From contig NZ_JAAVSH020000001.1 in the NCBI RefSeq assembly GCF_011947365.2, positions 3,626,420-3,664,002 of the forward strand: a stretch of 37,583 bases of DNA, read 5' to 3'. Positions 18,798 through 26,737 of the stretch are shown here, in pieces. How positions within the stretch are numbered: position 1 is the first letter of the stretch; every line of letters starts with the position of its first letter. Position numbers and translations under genes: made by a program. Source of the DNA: an endosymbiont of Lamellibrachia barhami. GTDB lineage: Bacteria; Pseudomonadota; Gammaproteobacteria; Chromatiales; Chromatiaceae. The notes under the pieces were generated by a model. That model did no database searches, had not been told where the DNA came from, and was given only the letters and a program-made list of their open reading frames with translations.

Positions 18798-19541
18798 ATG
18801 AACGACGAACAACTGCTGCGCTATAGCCGCCAGATCATGCTGCCCTCCATCGGTATCGAGGGACAGCAACGGCTACTCGATGCCAGTGTGCTGCTCATCG
18901 GTCTTGGTGGACTGGGCGCGCCGGTGGCGATGTATCTTGCAGCCGCGGGGGTCGGGCGGCTGACGCTTGTCGATTTCGATCAGGTCGACCTGAGCAACCT
19001 GCAACGCCAGATCATCCACACCACCGACCGTATCGGCACACCAAAGGTTGAGTCTGCAAGGCAGGCGCTTGCCGCACTCAATCCCGATATCGAAATCGAG
19101 TGCCTGGGACATCAGCTTGAAGGGGATGAGCTCTCCGCTCAGGTCCGGCGTGCAGACCTCGTGGTCGACGCCTGCGACAACTTCGCCACCCGCTTCGCCA
19201 TCAATGCCGCCTGCCACGAGAACAGCACCCCCCTGGTATCCGGCGCAGCTATCCGTATGGAGGGACAGGTCAGCGTCTTTCCCGGTAAACCCGGCAGCCC
19301 TTGCTACCGCTGCCTCTACCCCGAAAACGGCCAGGTGGAGGACACCTGTACCGCCAACGGCGTACTCGCGCCGGTGGTCGGCATCATCGGCAGCATCCAG
19401 GCCACGGAGGCCATCAAGTGCCTCACCGGCTCCGGATCGACACTCGACGGGCGGCTGCTGATTCTGGACGCGCTGCATATGCAGTGGCGCAGTCTCAAGC
19501 TCAAGGCTGACCCGCACTGCCCGGTTTGCGGCGCATGCTGA
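18798..19541 (+). CDS. moeB: MoeB/ThiF-family adenylyltransferase
   Basis: This E1-like enzyme adenylates the C-terminal glycine of a ubiquitin-like sulfur carrier (MoaD or ThiS). I chose the ATG at 18798 (MNDEQLLRYSRQIMLPSIG), giving 247 residues; the TTG at 18765 adds nothing conserved. The nucleotide-binding loop is LLIGLGGLGAPVAMYLAAAG. The family Cys is in DTCTANGVLAPVVG. The structural zinc is held by CYRCLYPE and CPVCGAC. MoeB and ThiF cannot be separated by sequence alone here, since neither moaD nor thiS is adjacent. Its stop overlaps the rhombosortase start. Confidence 0.9.
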   Translation: MNDEQLLRYSRQIMLPSIGIEGQQRLLDASVLLIGLGGLGAPVAMYLAAAGVGRLTLVDFDQVDLSNLQRQIIHTTDRIGTPKVESARQALAALNPDIEIECLGHQLEGDELSAQVRRADLVVDACDNFATRFAINAACHENSTPLVSGAAIRMEGQVSVFPGKPGSPCYRCLYPENGQVEDTCTANGVLAPVVGIIGSIQATEAIKCLTGSGSTLDGRLLILDALHMQWRSLKLKADPHCPVCGAC

Positions 19542-20113
19542 AACAAGGCAGGCTCACCCCGCTCCTGCTTTACTCGCTCTGTCTCCTGATCCTGCTGCTG
19601 CCCGATAGCTGGCAACAGATGCTGCGTTACGAAAACAGCGCCATCGAGAATGGTGAAGTCTGGCGCCTTTTCAGCGCCCACCTCGTGCACTTGGGGTGGC
19701 CCCATCTGCTACTCAATCTATTGGCCTTCTGGCTCATCCTGGAACTTTTCTTCCTGGCGAACCGCAGATTGACGCTGCGGCTGCTGCTGCTCGCATTGGG
19801 AACCTCACTGGGGCTTCTGCTCTTCAGCCCGCATGTAGGCTGGTACGTCGGATTCTCCGGCGTACTGCATGGCCTGCTGGCACTGGCGCTGCTGGACAGA
19901 GCGCTGACATCTCCCCAGTCTTCCGTGATCATGTTGGCGCTACTGGCAGCCAAGCTCTTGTGGGAACAACTACAGGGACCGCTGCCGGGCAGTGTCTCAC
20001 TGACCCAGGGCAGCGTGATCGTCGATGCGCACCTTTACGGCGCCATCGCCGGGGCAGTAGTATGGGGGCTGGAGAGATCGGCTCTCCCATTTAGAAATGA
20101 GGATCCTGAGTGA
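19535..20113 (+). CDS. rrtA: Rhombosortase (GlyGly-CTERM sorting protease)
   Basis: This is an intramembrane serine protease of the rhomboid superfamily, of the rhombosortase type (192 residues). Rhombosortases are proposed to cleave GlyGly-CTERM tails and release or transfer secreted proteins. The catalytic serine is in VGFSGVLHGL (GxSGxxHG) and the catalytic histidine in VDAHLYGAIAGA. The first-loop block WRLFSAHLVHLGWPHLLLNL is typical. About six hydrophobic segments are visible. The ATG at 19535 overlaps the moeB end (ATGCTGA); an in-frame TTG at 19526 is less likely. The convergent gene at 20753-22873 encodes a protein with the matching tail, so it is the likely substrate. Confidence 0.9.
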   Translation: MLKQGRLTPLLLYSLCLLILLLPDSWQQMLRYENSAIENGEVWRLFSAHLVHLGWPHLLLNLLAFWLILELFFLANRRLTLRLLLLALGTSLGLLLFSPHVGWYVGFSGVLHGLLALALLDRALTSPQSSVIMLALLAAKLLWEQLQGPLPGSVSLTQGSVIVDAHLYGAIAGAVVWGLERSALPFRNEDPE

Positions 20114-20496
20114 AACAGATAACACTCTTGTCGATTTTGCTGTTTGGACTTTTTGGCTGTCAGGAGATAGATGTTTCCCAGATGTCACCGGAAGAACGAG
20201 ATGCCGTCACCTCCCTCGCCTGGCTGAAAAATGCCGATGCTGCAACAGACGCGGATACGGCGATCAAACGTGGAGACCTCAGACTGATAGCGATGGCGAC
20301 CCGCAACCCGACCCTGCCGGGGGTGCCGGTGGAGTCCTCGTCAAAGGCGAAATCGGTATGCGGCATCCGCTATCTTGAGGGATCTACCGACGCGGTGGTC
20401 AGCGACCTGCATCTAACGCTGTTGCAGGCGGCACAGGAATACGCCGAGCAGTATAACCACATCATGCTGAAACGCTGTTTGAACCGTTCCAAATAA
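20110..20496 (+). CDS. Small lipoprotein of unknown function
   Basis: This is a 128-residue predicted lipoprotein. The GTG start at 20110 overlaps the rhombosortase TGA (GTGA), which implies translational coupling. The signal is KQITLLSILLFGLFGC, with the lipobox LFGC; the cysteine at about position 17 would be lipidated and cleaved. After the +2 residue Gln comes a mostly helical chain with two further cysteines (SVCGIRYL and LKRCLNRSK) that could form a disulfide. I recognise no family. The overlap with rrtA suggests a job linked to sorting or envelope export, but that is inference only. Confidence 0.75.
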   Translation: MKQITLLSILLFGLFGCQEIDVSQMSPEERDAVTSLAWLKNADAATDADTAIKRGDLRLIAMATRNPTLPGVPVESSSKAKSVCGIRYLEGSTDAVVSDLHLTLLQAAQEYAEQYNHIMLKRCLNRSK

Positions 20497-20531
20497 CGCC
20501 CGTCCAAAGACACTATTTTTTCACTCACCTC

Positions 20532-20706
20532 GTAGGTTGGGTTAGGCGCACGTCACCGACAGGATTAATCGTTTCCACCAAAGCCAGGCGTGCGCCGTAA
20601 CCCAACATTTTCGGCAAATTTCAAGCGCAGCCGTTGGGTTACGATACGCTCAAACTGTCTCGTCAAACAGAAAGCGTTGCGTTGTTGCGTATCTAACCCA
20701 ACCTAC
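20532..20706. repeat. Palindromic GTAGG/CCTAC repeat cluster, family 3
   Basis: This element is built on TTGGGTTA/TAACCCAA. It begins GTAGGTTGGGTTAGGCGC, contains GCGCCGTAACCCAAC at about 20592 and GTTGGGTTACGATACGC at about 20633, and ends GCGTATCTAACCCAACCTAC. Two hairpins stand side by side. It fills most of the 256-base convergent gap between the lipoprotein and the metalloprotease genes. Confidence 0.75.
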
Positions 20707-20752
20707 GTTTTTTGCAACGATCAGGAAATAGAAACAGCGGCTTCCCGCCACA

Positions 20753-22873
20753 TCAGGCGTTGCATCTTCTCCGCAATGCGTAGCCGATACCGCCCAAACC
20801 AAGCAGTAGCGGCAGCCAGAGCGCTGCTCCGCCACCCCCTCCATCCGCAATGACGACATTGCCACCGGTATTCACAAAGATGGTGCCGTGTTCGAGGGCG
20901 GTGCCGTCAGTGGCCTTGCAGGCCGTTCCGGCGGCAGTAGCGCCTGTAACACCTAAGTCCGCATTCGAGAGACTGAAGAAGATATTGTTGCTGCAGGCCA
21001 CCCGCACCTGGCCTCTGGCAACCAACTTACTCGGCAAAGTCACCAGCGCCAAGCCGTTATTGGGAAATGTTCCGCCTCCGGGTTTCAAGTTCAGCGCCGC
21101 ATCATCGATATGGTCGCAATGGGTTGAGCCATCGGCACTGAATGAGAGCAGGCTGATCGTAACCTGCGGACAACTGCCCCCCGTGCCGCCAACCGCCCAT
21201 TCGATGGTCTGCTGGCTACCTCCCAAAAAGTTGTTCGCGGAGTTGAGTACGCCGCCATTCACATCGAATGGACCAGCACCACCATCCACTGTCACAACCA
21301 GATCATCCTCGTCCACGCCGGAGTTGCCGTCACGAACGGTAAGGCGAAAATTCAGGGTTCTGCCCACCGTCGGCAGGGTTTCACCGATATCCCCAGCAAC
21401 TCCCGTCAACTGAAGGCTGAGCCGGGGAAGGTTTCGTACCGGCGTATCTTTTGGCAGAAAGGAGCGGAACAGCGGGGTGCCCGCATCCATCTGGTCCCAC
21501 TGATAGGAGAGGGTATCGAGTTCTGGGTCCAGAGCGGAACCGGTCAGGGCAAAAGGCGTGCTTTTTGGAATCGTGAAATTCGTCCCGGCATCTGCCGTGG
21601 GAGCCGTATTGCCGGTGGATGCGAGTGTCCCGCAACTGCTGCCGCCACCCAGAGTGGAATAAGACACCATCTGTCCAATGCTCATCCCATGAAAGGTGGC
21701 ATCCGAATTATCCTGCAGATTTTCCGCGCCGCAGATACCCGCGTAGCTCATGATGGTGGAGCCACTGCCAGGCTCTACCGCCGTCGCAGGTATCCGGTTT
21801 CCGGCACAAGCAGCCGTAGTACCGTTGAAGGTGTGATCTGCCCCGAATTGATGGCCTATCTCGTGGGAGACGAAATCGATATAGAAGGCGTCGCCCGTAG
21901 GCAAGGTCGAACCTGTCACCCCTTGGGCCTTGAAAGCACCGTCGCAGACGCTCTCAATTACAGCGATGCCACCACCACCCGTACTGAAGACATGGCCGAC
22001 GTCGTAGTTGGCGCTGCCGATAACCCCATCCAGATTGGCCTGATTTTGATCCAGCATGGCGATGCCATCGGTGTTTGTATAGGGGTCGGTGGCGCCATCC
22101 GTATAGATAATCCGGTCATTGCCGGCGACCAGAATGAACTGCACCGCAATATCCCGCCCATAGATCTGATTGACCCGGTTGATAGTAGTCACGATGGCGG
22201 AGAGCGCACTGGTCTTGGCGCCGCCGTGAAACTGGGTGTATTCGCCAGTGGCCGCCACGGCCAGCCGGTAGTTACGGCGCTGCCCGCTGGTTCGCATGGC
22301 TGTGTCGCCATCGCTGCGCAACGCCGTCTGCTGATCGTCCCCATGCACGGCGCAGGTAAATCCAGTTTCAGCCCCCATGCTGCGCTGAGCCAGGGCGTAG
22401 TCACCTTTGTAGTAGGCGCGATAACCGCCACTCCCATCCGGATCGATAAATACAGTACCGGTGACCGAGGTGATCATGCCGTGAAACCCCTGTGGGGTCA
22501 TGTCCAGCCGGCCACTGGCGCCGGGATCGTCGACGCCATGGACCTGATAGGTGGTTATCTCCGGGTAACGCGCTGCCAGTTCCGGCGCCATGATCGGAGA
22601 CAGTTCGAGCCGAAAGCGCTGCATCGTGCCGTTGGGCATAGGCAGTTCAAGCTCTGAACCCTGACTGCTGGTGAACTCCAGTGGAGCCGCCGCCAGGGCC
22701 TGCCGCAGAGCGCCATCATCCGCCCGCAGGGAACGGTAGTAGCGTGGCTCAGAAGTCATCCCGCGTGCAGCGGTATCCCCAGCGGGCGCATCACTCCAGA
22801 TGACGGCCGACACACTGCAGGGAAGTCCCAAAAGTGCAGCAACAGTTAATAAACGTAATATTCCGGTGCGCAT
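20753..22873 (-). CDS. Secreted M12-type zinc metalloprotease with GlyGly-CTERM tail
   Basis: This is a 706-residue exported protease. The signal peptide is about residues 1-23 (LLTVAALLGLPCSVSA). The catalytic domain resembles the reprolysin-like M12B group: [17 protein letters not shown] near its start, the zinc motif VSHEIGHQFGADHTF (HExxHxxGxxH), and a Met-turn in GSTIMSYAGICG. A PKD/cadherin-like segment follows (TAPTADAGTNFTIPKS onward), then a beta-rich region. The C-terminus has the three parts of a GlyGly-CTERM signal: a Gly run (DGGGGG), a hydrophobic helix (ALWLPLLLGLGGIGYAL) and a basic end (RRRCNA). Export is probably Sec plus type II secretion, with tail removal by the rhombosortase encoded beside it. 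Confidence 0.92.
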   Translation of the reverse strand: MRTGILRLLTVAALLGLPCSVSAVIWSDAPAGDTAARGMTSEPRYYRSLRADDGALRQALAAAPLEFTSSQGSELELPMPNGTMQRFRLELSPIMAPELAARYPEITTYQVHGVDDPGASGRLDMTPQGFHGMITSVTGTVFIDPDGSGGYRAYYKGDYALAQRSMGAETGFTCAVHGDDQQTALRSDGDTAMRTSGQRRNYRLAVAATGEYTQFHGGAKTSALSAIVTTINRVNQIYGRDIAVQFILVAGNDRIIYTDGATDPYTNTDGIAMLDQNQANLDGVIGSANYDVGHVFSTGGGGIAVIESVCDGAFKAQGVTGSTLPTGDAFYIDFVSHEIGHQFGADHTFNGTTAACAGNRIPATAVEPGSGSTIMSYAGICGAENLQDNSDATFHGMSIGQMVSYSTLGGGSSCGTLASTGNTAPTADAGTNFTIPKSTPFALTGSALDPELDTLSYQWDQMDAGTPLFRSFLPKDTPVRNLPRLSLQLTGVAGDIGETLPTVGRTLNFRLTVRDGNSGVDEDDLVVTVDGGAGPFDVNGGVLNSANNFLGGSQQTIEWAVGGTGGSCPQVTISLLSFSADGSTHCDHIDDAALNLKPGGGTFPNNGLALVTLPSKLVARGQVRVACSNNIFFSLSNADLGVTGATAAGTACKATDGTALEHGTIFVNTGGNVVIADGGGGGAALWLPLLLGLGGIGYALRRRCNA

Positions 22874-22938
22874 GCAACCCGTCTCCGGTTAGTTAATCTC
22901 TTTGGATTCAATTCCCCACAGCTTGCTGTGAAGCGCTT

Positions 22939-22970
22939 GTAGGGGCAGCGCCCCGCTTGATCATGCCTAT
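22939..22970. repeat. Degenerate remnant of family 1 repeat
   Basis: GTAGGGGCAGCGCCCC runs directly into CGCTTGATCATGCCTAT. The latter matches the right end of family 1 copies (CGCTTGATCAGGCCTAC) with two changes. It looks like an internally deleted copy lying just before a full one. Confidence 0.5.
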
Positions 22971-22992
22971 ATCCTAAAAACAGCGATCTAAT

Positions 22993-23080
22993 GTAGGCCG
23001 GTTCAAGCGGAGCGGAACCGGCAACCGCATAGGCGTTGTCAATCCAACACGCCCGATCCGCTCCGCTTGATCAGGCCTAC
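22993..23080. repeat. Paired palindromic repeat, family 1, copy C
   Basis: A head-to-head pair in which both loops read AAGCGGAGCG (the right one on the minus strand). The stems are CCGGTTC/GAACCGG on the left, and on the right a GATC-based stem whose outer base is changed (CCCGATCC paired with TTGATCAGG). It lies between the metalloprotease gene and the 3' end of gatB and is followed by a T6 run on the plus strand. Confidence 0.85.
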
Positions 23081-23115
23081 ATTTTTTACTCAAATCACCG
23101 CCCCTTTTACACCGA

Positions 23116-24549
23116 TCAGACCTTGAGTTTTTTCAGCAGAAGCTCGTTGACCTGTTCAGGATTGGCCTTGCCTCTGGTCGCTTTCATGACCTGGCCGACA
23201 AAGAATCCCAGCAGCTTCTCCTTGCCCGCACGAAACTGTTCAACCTGCTTCGGATTGTTGGCGATGATGTCGTCGATAATCGGCTCCATCGCCCCTGTAT
23301 CGGTAATCTGCTTGAGACCTTTAGCCTCGATTACCTCGTCCGCACTGCCCTCACCATTCCAGATCGCCTCGAAGACCTGCTTTGCGATCTTGCCGGAGAT
23401 GGTCTTGTCGGCGATGCGTTTCAGCAGCCCACCCATCTGCTCGGGACTCACCGGGGAGCCGGCGAGGTTCAGCCCCGCCTTGTTCAGGGCGCCGCCCAAC
23501 TCCATGGTTACCCAGTTGGCCGCTATCTTGGTTTCGCCACCCGCCTTGACCACCGCTTCGTAGTAGTCTGCCAACGGGCGGCTGACAGTCAGTGCCTTTG
23601 CCTCTTTTTCACCCAGTGCATAGGTCTGAATAAAACGCTGCAGCTTGGCGGTGGGCAGTTCCGGCATCTCATCCCTGATCTGCTCCAGCAGCGCCTCGTC
23701 GATCTCCACCGGCAGCAGATCCGGATCGGGGAAGTAGCGGTAGTCGTTCGCCTCCTCCTTGCTGCGCATGGAGCGGGTCTCATCCTTGTCGGCATCGTAG
23801 AGACGGGTCTCCTGCACGATCCTGCCGCCGCCTTCGAGCACATCGATCTGACGCTCCAGCTCATAATTGAGGGCGCGTTCCAGAAAGCGGAAGGAGTTGA
23901 GGTTCTTCAGCTCTGTACGGGTACCGAGCGCCTCCTGGCCATAGGGACGAATGGAGAGGTTGGCATCCACCCGGAAGGAGCCCTCCTGCATATTGCCGTC
24001 ACAGATGCCGAGATAGACCACCAGTTGGTGAATCTTGCGGGCATAGGCCACCGCCTCCTTGATGGAGCGCATATCCGGCTCGGAGACGATCTCCAGCAGC
24101 GGTGTACCGGCCCGGTTGAGGTCGATCCCGCTCAAACCGTGGAAGTCCTCATGCAGAGACTTGCCCGCATCCTCCTCCAGATGCGCACGGGTGATACCGA
24201 TCACTTTCGACTCGCCGTTTTCCAACTCGACGGTCAACTCGCCCTTGCCTACGATAGGCAATTCAAACTGACTGATCTGATAACCCTTTGGCAAATCAGG
24301 ATAGAAGTAGTTTTTGCGCGCAAACACTGAACGCTTACCAATGTCAGCGCCAACGGCAACACCGAATTTGAGCGCGCAGTTCACCGCCTCCCGGTTCAAC
24401 ACCGGCAACACGCCGGGGAAGGCCAGATCCACATTGCAGGCCTGAGTGTTGGGCGCTGCACCGTAGGCCGTGGAGGCTCCGGAGAAGATCTTCGATTTGG
24501 TTGCCAGTTGGGTATGAACTTCCAACCCGATGACGGTTTCCCACTGCAT
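23116..24549 (-). CDS. gatB: Asp-tRNA(Asn)/Glu-tRNA(Gln) amidotransferase subunit B
   Basis: GatB binds the mischarged tRNA and phosphorylates its carboxylate in the GatCAB complex (477 residues, standard). The N-terminal [20 protein letters not shown] and the zinc/cradle region with [20 protein letters not shown] are family hallmarks. The active-site block includes [17 protein letters not shown] and [15 protein letters not shown]. The YqeY-like tail ends LLKKLKV. It follows gatA on the same strand across a 146-base gap that contains a palindromic repeat. Presence of GatCAB implies that Gln-tRNA or Asn-tRNA, or both, are made indirectly. Confidence 0.97.
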   Translation of the reverse strand: MQWETVIGLEVHTQLATKSKIFSGASTAYGAAPNTQACNVDLAFPGVLPVLNREAVNCALKFGVAVGADIGKRSVFARKNYFYPDLPKGYQISQFELPIVGKGELTVELENGESKVIGITRAHLEEDAGKSLHEDFHGLSGIDLNRAGTPLLEIVSEPDMRSIKEAVAYARKIHQLVVYLGICDGNMQEGSFRVDANLSIRPYGQEALGTRTELKNLNSFRFLERALNYELERQIDVLEGGGRIVQETRLYDADKDETRSMRSKEEANDYRYFPDPDLLPVEIDEALLEQIRDEMPELPTAKLQRFIQTYALGEKEAKALTVSRPLADYYEAVVKAGGETKIAANWVTMELGGALNKAGLNLAGSPVSPEQMGGLLKRIADKTISGKIAKQVFEAIWNGEGSADEVIEAKGLKQITDTGAMEPIIDDIIANNPKQVEQFRAGKEKLLGFFVGQVMKATRGKANPEQVNELLLKKLKV

Positions 24550-24596
24550 GGTCTATTACTCTGACTGAGGTTATATAAAAAACACTAATCCAACGT

Positions 24597-24678
24597 GCCT
24601 GATCCGCTTGGCTTGATCAGGCCTACATCCTTGAGACAGGAATGTAACGTAGGCCGGTTCAAGCGCAGCGGAACCGGC
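24597..24678. repeat. Paired palindromic repeat, family 1, copy D (tail-to-tail)
   Basis: The halves are in the reverse order of the other copies. The GATC-stem half ends in CCTAC at 24626, then 22 bases follow, then the GTAGGCCGGTTC half runs to 24678. The loops differ here (AAGCCAAGCG against AAGCGCAGCG). It lies between gatA and gatB. Confidence 0.8.
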
Positions 24679-24695
24679 AATCACCTGTGAAGGCA

Positions 24696-26147
24696 TCAAT
24701 AACCTTCCGGCGCCAGCTTATGCCAGTCCGTTGCCTGCTGGAGTTTATGGGCGACGTTCAGCAGCTTCGCCTCGGCGAAATAGTTGCCGATGATCTGCAA
24801 TCCAACCGGCATGCCCTCCACCGGTTCCACCGGCACCGACATGCCGGGCAGTCCCGCCAGGTTAGCCGCAATGGTATAGATATCGTTGAGGTACATGGTC
24901 ACCGGATCATCCGCCTTCTCCCCCAGGCCAAAGGCAGTACTGGGTGTGGAGGGTCCCATGATCACATCGACCTGTTCGAAGGCTGCCTTGAAATCATCGG
25001 AGATCAGGTGACGAATCTTCTGCGCCTTCAGGTAGTAGGCGTCGTAATACCCGGCCGAAAGCGCATAGGTTCCGATCATGATGCGCCGCTTTACCTCTTC
25101 TCCAAACCCCTCGCCTCTGGAACGTTTGTAGAGATCCTCCAGATCCTTGGGGTCTTCACAGCGATACCCATAGCGTACGCCGTCGAAACGGGAGAGGTTG
25201 GAAGAACACTCGGCAGGGGCAACCACATAGTAGGTGGGCACCGCCAGATGCGTGTTGGGCAGGCTGATCTCCACCACCTCGGCACCCAGTTTGCGGTACT
25301 CCCCGATGGCGGCCTCTACAGAGGCTGCCACCCCGGCATCCAGACCTTCGCCGAAATACTCCTTCGGCAGGCCTATCCTCAATCCCTGCAGGGAGTCGTT
25401 CAGACCTGCGGAAAAATCGGCTAGGAGCTCCTCCGCACTGGTGGAATCCCTCGGGTCAAAACCGGCCATGGCCTGCAGCATCAGCGCCGCATCCTCGGCG
25501 CTGCGGGTCATCGGACCGCCCTGGTCAAGACTCGACGCGAAGGCGATCATGCCGTAACGGGAGACCCGACCGTAGGTGGGCTTCAGTCCGGTAATGCCAC
25601 AGAACGCAGCGGGCTGGCGGATGGAACCACCGGTATCTGTGCCGGTTGCCGCGACCGCCAGACGCGCTGCGACGAGGGCAGCCGAACCACCGGAGGAGCC
25701 GCCGGGCACACGTTCGCGGTTCCAGGGATTGTGCACCGGGCCGTAGAAACTGGTCTCATTGGAGGAGCCCATGGCGAACTCATCCATGTTGGACTTGCCG
25801 AGCATCACCACCCCGGCGGCATTGAGCCGCTCCACTACTGTGGCGTCGTAGGGCGAGATGAAACTGTCGAGCATGCGGGAGCCGCAACTGGTCTTCACAC
25901 CCTGGGTACAGAAAATATCCTTCTGCGCGATAGGGATACCGGTAAGCGGCCCGGCATCGCCCGCGCTGATCCGCTGATCAGCCGCAGCCGCAGCCTGGAG
26001 AGCAACATCCGGGGTTACCGTGACATAGCAGTTCAAGCCCTCATCCAGCGAATCGATGCGCGCCAGGAAGTGACGGGTCAGCTCCACACTGGAAAATTCG
26101 CCGGCACGCAGGCCCGCACCCAGTTCCGCAATAGTTTGGTTATGCAT
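24696..26147 (-). CDS. gatA: Asp-tRNA(Asn)/Glu-tRNA(Gln) amidotransferase subunit A
   Basis: GatA is the glutaminase that releases ammonia for GatB (483 residues, standard). It is an amidase-signature enzyme with a Ser-cisSer-Lys triad. The lysine is in [19 protein letters not shown], and the two serines are in the Gly-rich block [18 protein letters not shown] followed by [16 protein letters not shown]. The downstream segment [14 protein letters not shown] is also typical. The start ATG at 26147 gives [19 protein letters not shown]. It sits between gatC (33 bases upstream) and gatB in the usual C-A-B order. Confidence 0.97.
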   Translation of the reverse strand: MHNQTIAELGAGLRAGEFSSVELTRHFLARIDSLDEGLNCYVTVTPDVALQAAAAADQRISAGDAGPLTGIPIAQKDIFCTQGVKTSCGSRMLDSFISPYDATVVERLNAAGVVMLGKSNMDEFAMGSSNETSFYGPVHNPWNRERVPGGSSGGSAALVAARLAVAATGTDTGGSIRQPAAFCGITGLKPTYGRVSRYGMIAFASSLDQGGPMTRSAEDAALMLQAMAGFDPRDSTSAEELLADFSAGLNDSLQGLRIGLPKEYFGEGLDAGVAASVEAAIGEYRKLGAEVVEISLPNTHLAVPTYYVVAPAECSSNLSRFDGVRYGYRCEDPKDLEDLYKRSRGEGFGEEVKRRIMIGTYALSAGYYDAYYLKAQKIRHLISDDFKAAFEQVDVIMGPSTPSTAFGLGEKADDPVTMYLNDIYTIAANLAGLPGMSVPVEPVEGMPVGLQIIGNYFAEAKLLNVAHKLQQATDWHKLAPEGY

Positions 26148-26180
26148 AGTCAGTTATTCCTGCCAAGTGGAACTCATCCA

Positions 26181-26468
26181 CTACTCGATCACCTTGGGCA
26201 CCAGATAGAGATCATTCTCAACCTTGGGCGCAATGGCCTGAAACGCTTCCCGGCGATCCACTTCAGTCACCTCGTCCACCCGCAGACGTTGAGCCATGTG
26301 CAACGGGTGGGCCATCGGGGTGACACCATCGGTTTCGACGTCATCCATCTGTGCAACCAGACCCAGAATATTGGAGAGGTCTGTGGCGTAACCTTCGATC
26401 CGGTCTTCGTTCACCGCCATTCTGGCAAGGTGGGCAATTTTCTCTATGTCAGAGCGATCCAGTGACAT
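26181..26468 (-). CDS. gatC: Asp-tRNA(Asn)/Glu-tRNA(Gln) amidotransferase subunit C
   Basis: GatC is the small belt-like subunit that stabilises GatA-GatB (95 residues, normal length). I chose the ATG at 26468, giving MSLDRSDIEKIAHLARMAV, the family start. The open frame continues 27 codons upstream to another ATG, but that extension is not family-like. Conserved blocks are LGLVAQMDDVETDGVTPMAH and the C-terminal ENDLYLVPKVIE. It heads gatCAB. In many gammaproteobacteria the divergent neighbour is mreB; here a lipoprotein gene takes that place. Confidence 0.94.
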   Translation of the reverse strand: MSLDRSDIEKIAHLARMAVNEDRIEGYATDLSNILGLVAQMDDVETDGVTPMAHPLHMAQRLRVDEVTEVDRREAFQAIAPKVENDLYLVPKVIE

Positions 26469-26625
26469 CCGTCTGATTCCTGTGGTGAAAAACGTGCAAA
26501 AAGTTACCACATTTAGACGTTTCGATATACGGTGGAAAACGAAAACCACGCTGATAATCCCTCCTGCAAGGCACCATTTGCAACCCGACTGCGTGAAACG
26601 GCGCGCTCTATTCCAGACACTTTAT

Positions 26626-26653
26626 TTGACGATTTGATAAATTGGGATATAAT
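26626..26653 (+). promoter_or_regulatory. Sigma-70 promoter for DUF5666 lipoprotein gene
   Basis: TTGACG (26626-26631) and TATAAT (26648-26653) are separated by 16 bases. This is the best promoter match in the window. It predicts an untranslated leader of about 75-80 bases before the lipoprotein ATG at 26738. The gap to gatC on the other strand shows no further gene. Confidence 0.75.
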
Positions 26654-26737
26654 TCCCACTTATGCGGCCTGTCAGAGTAGACACCCAGATAGGCATACAG
26701 ACAACGCCCCCATATCAGCCACAAGGAATCAGTCGAT

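Noticed and set aside
21689-22657. 322-codon plus-strand open frame
   Set aside because: Antisense to the metalloprotease, which has a signal peptide, zinc motif and C-terminal sorting tail.
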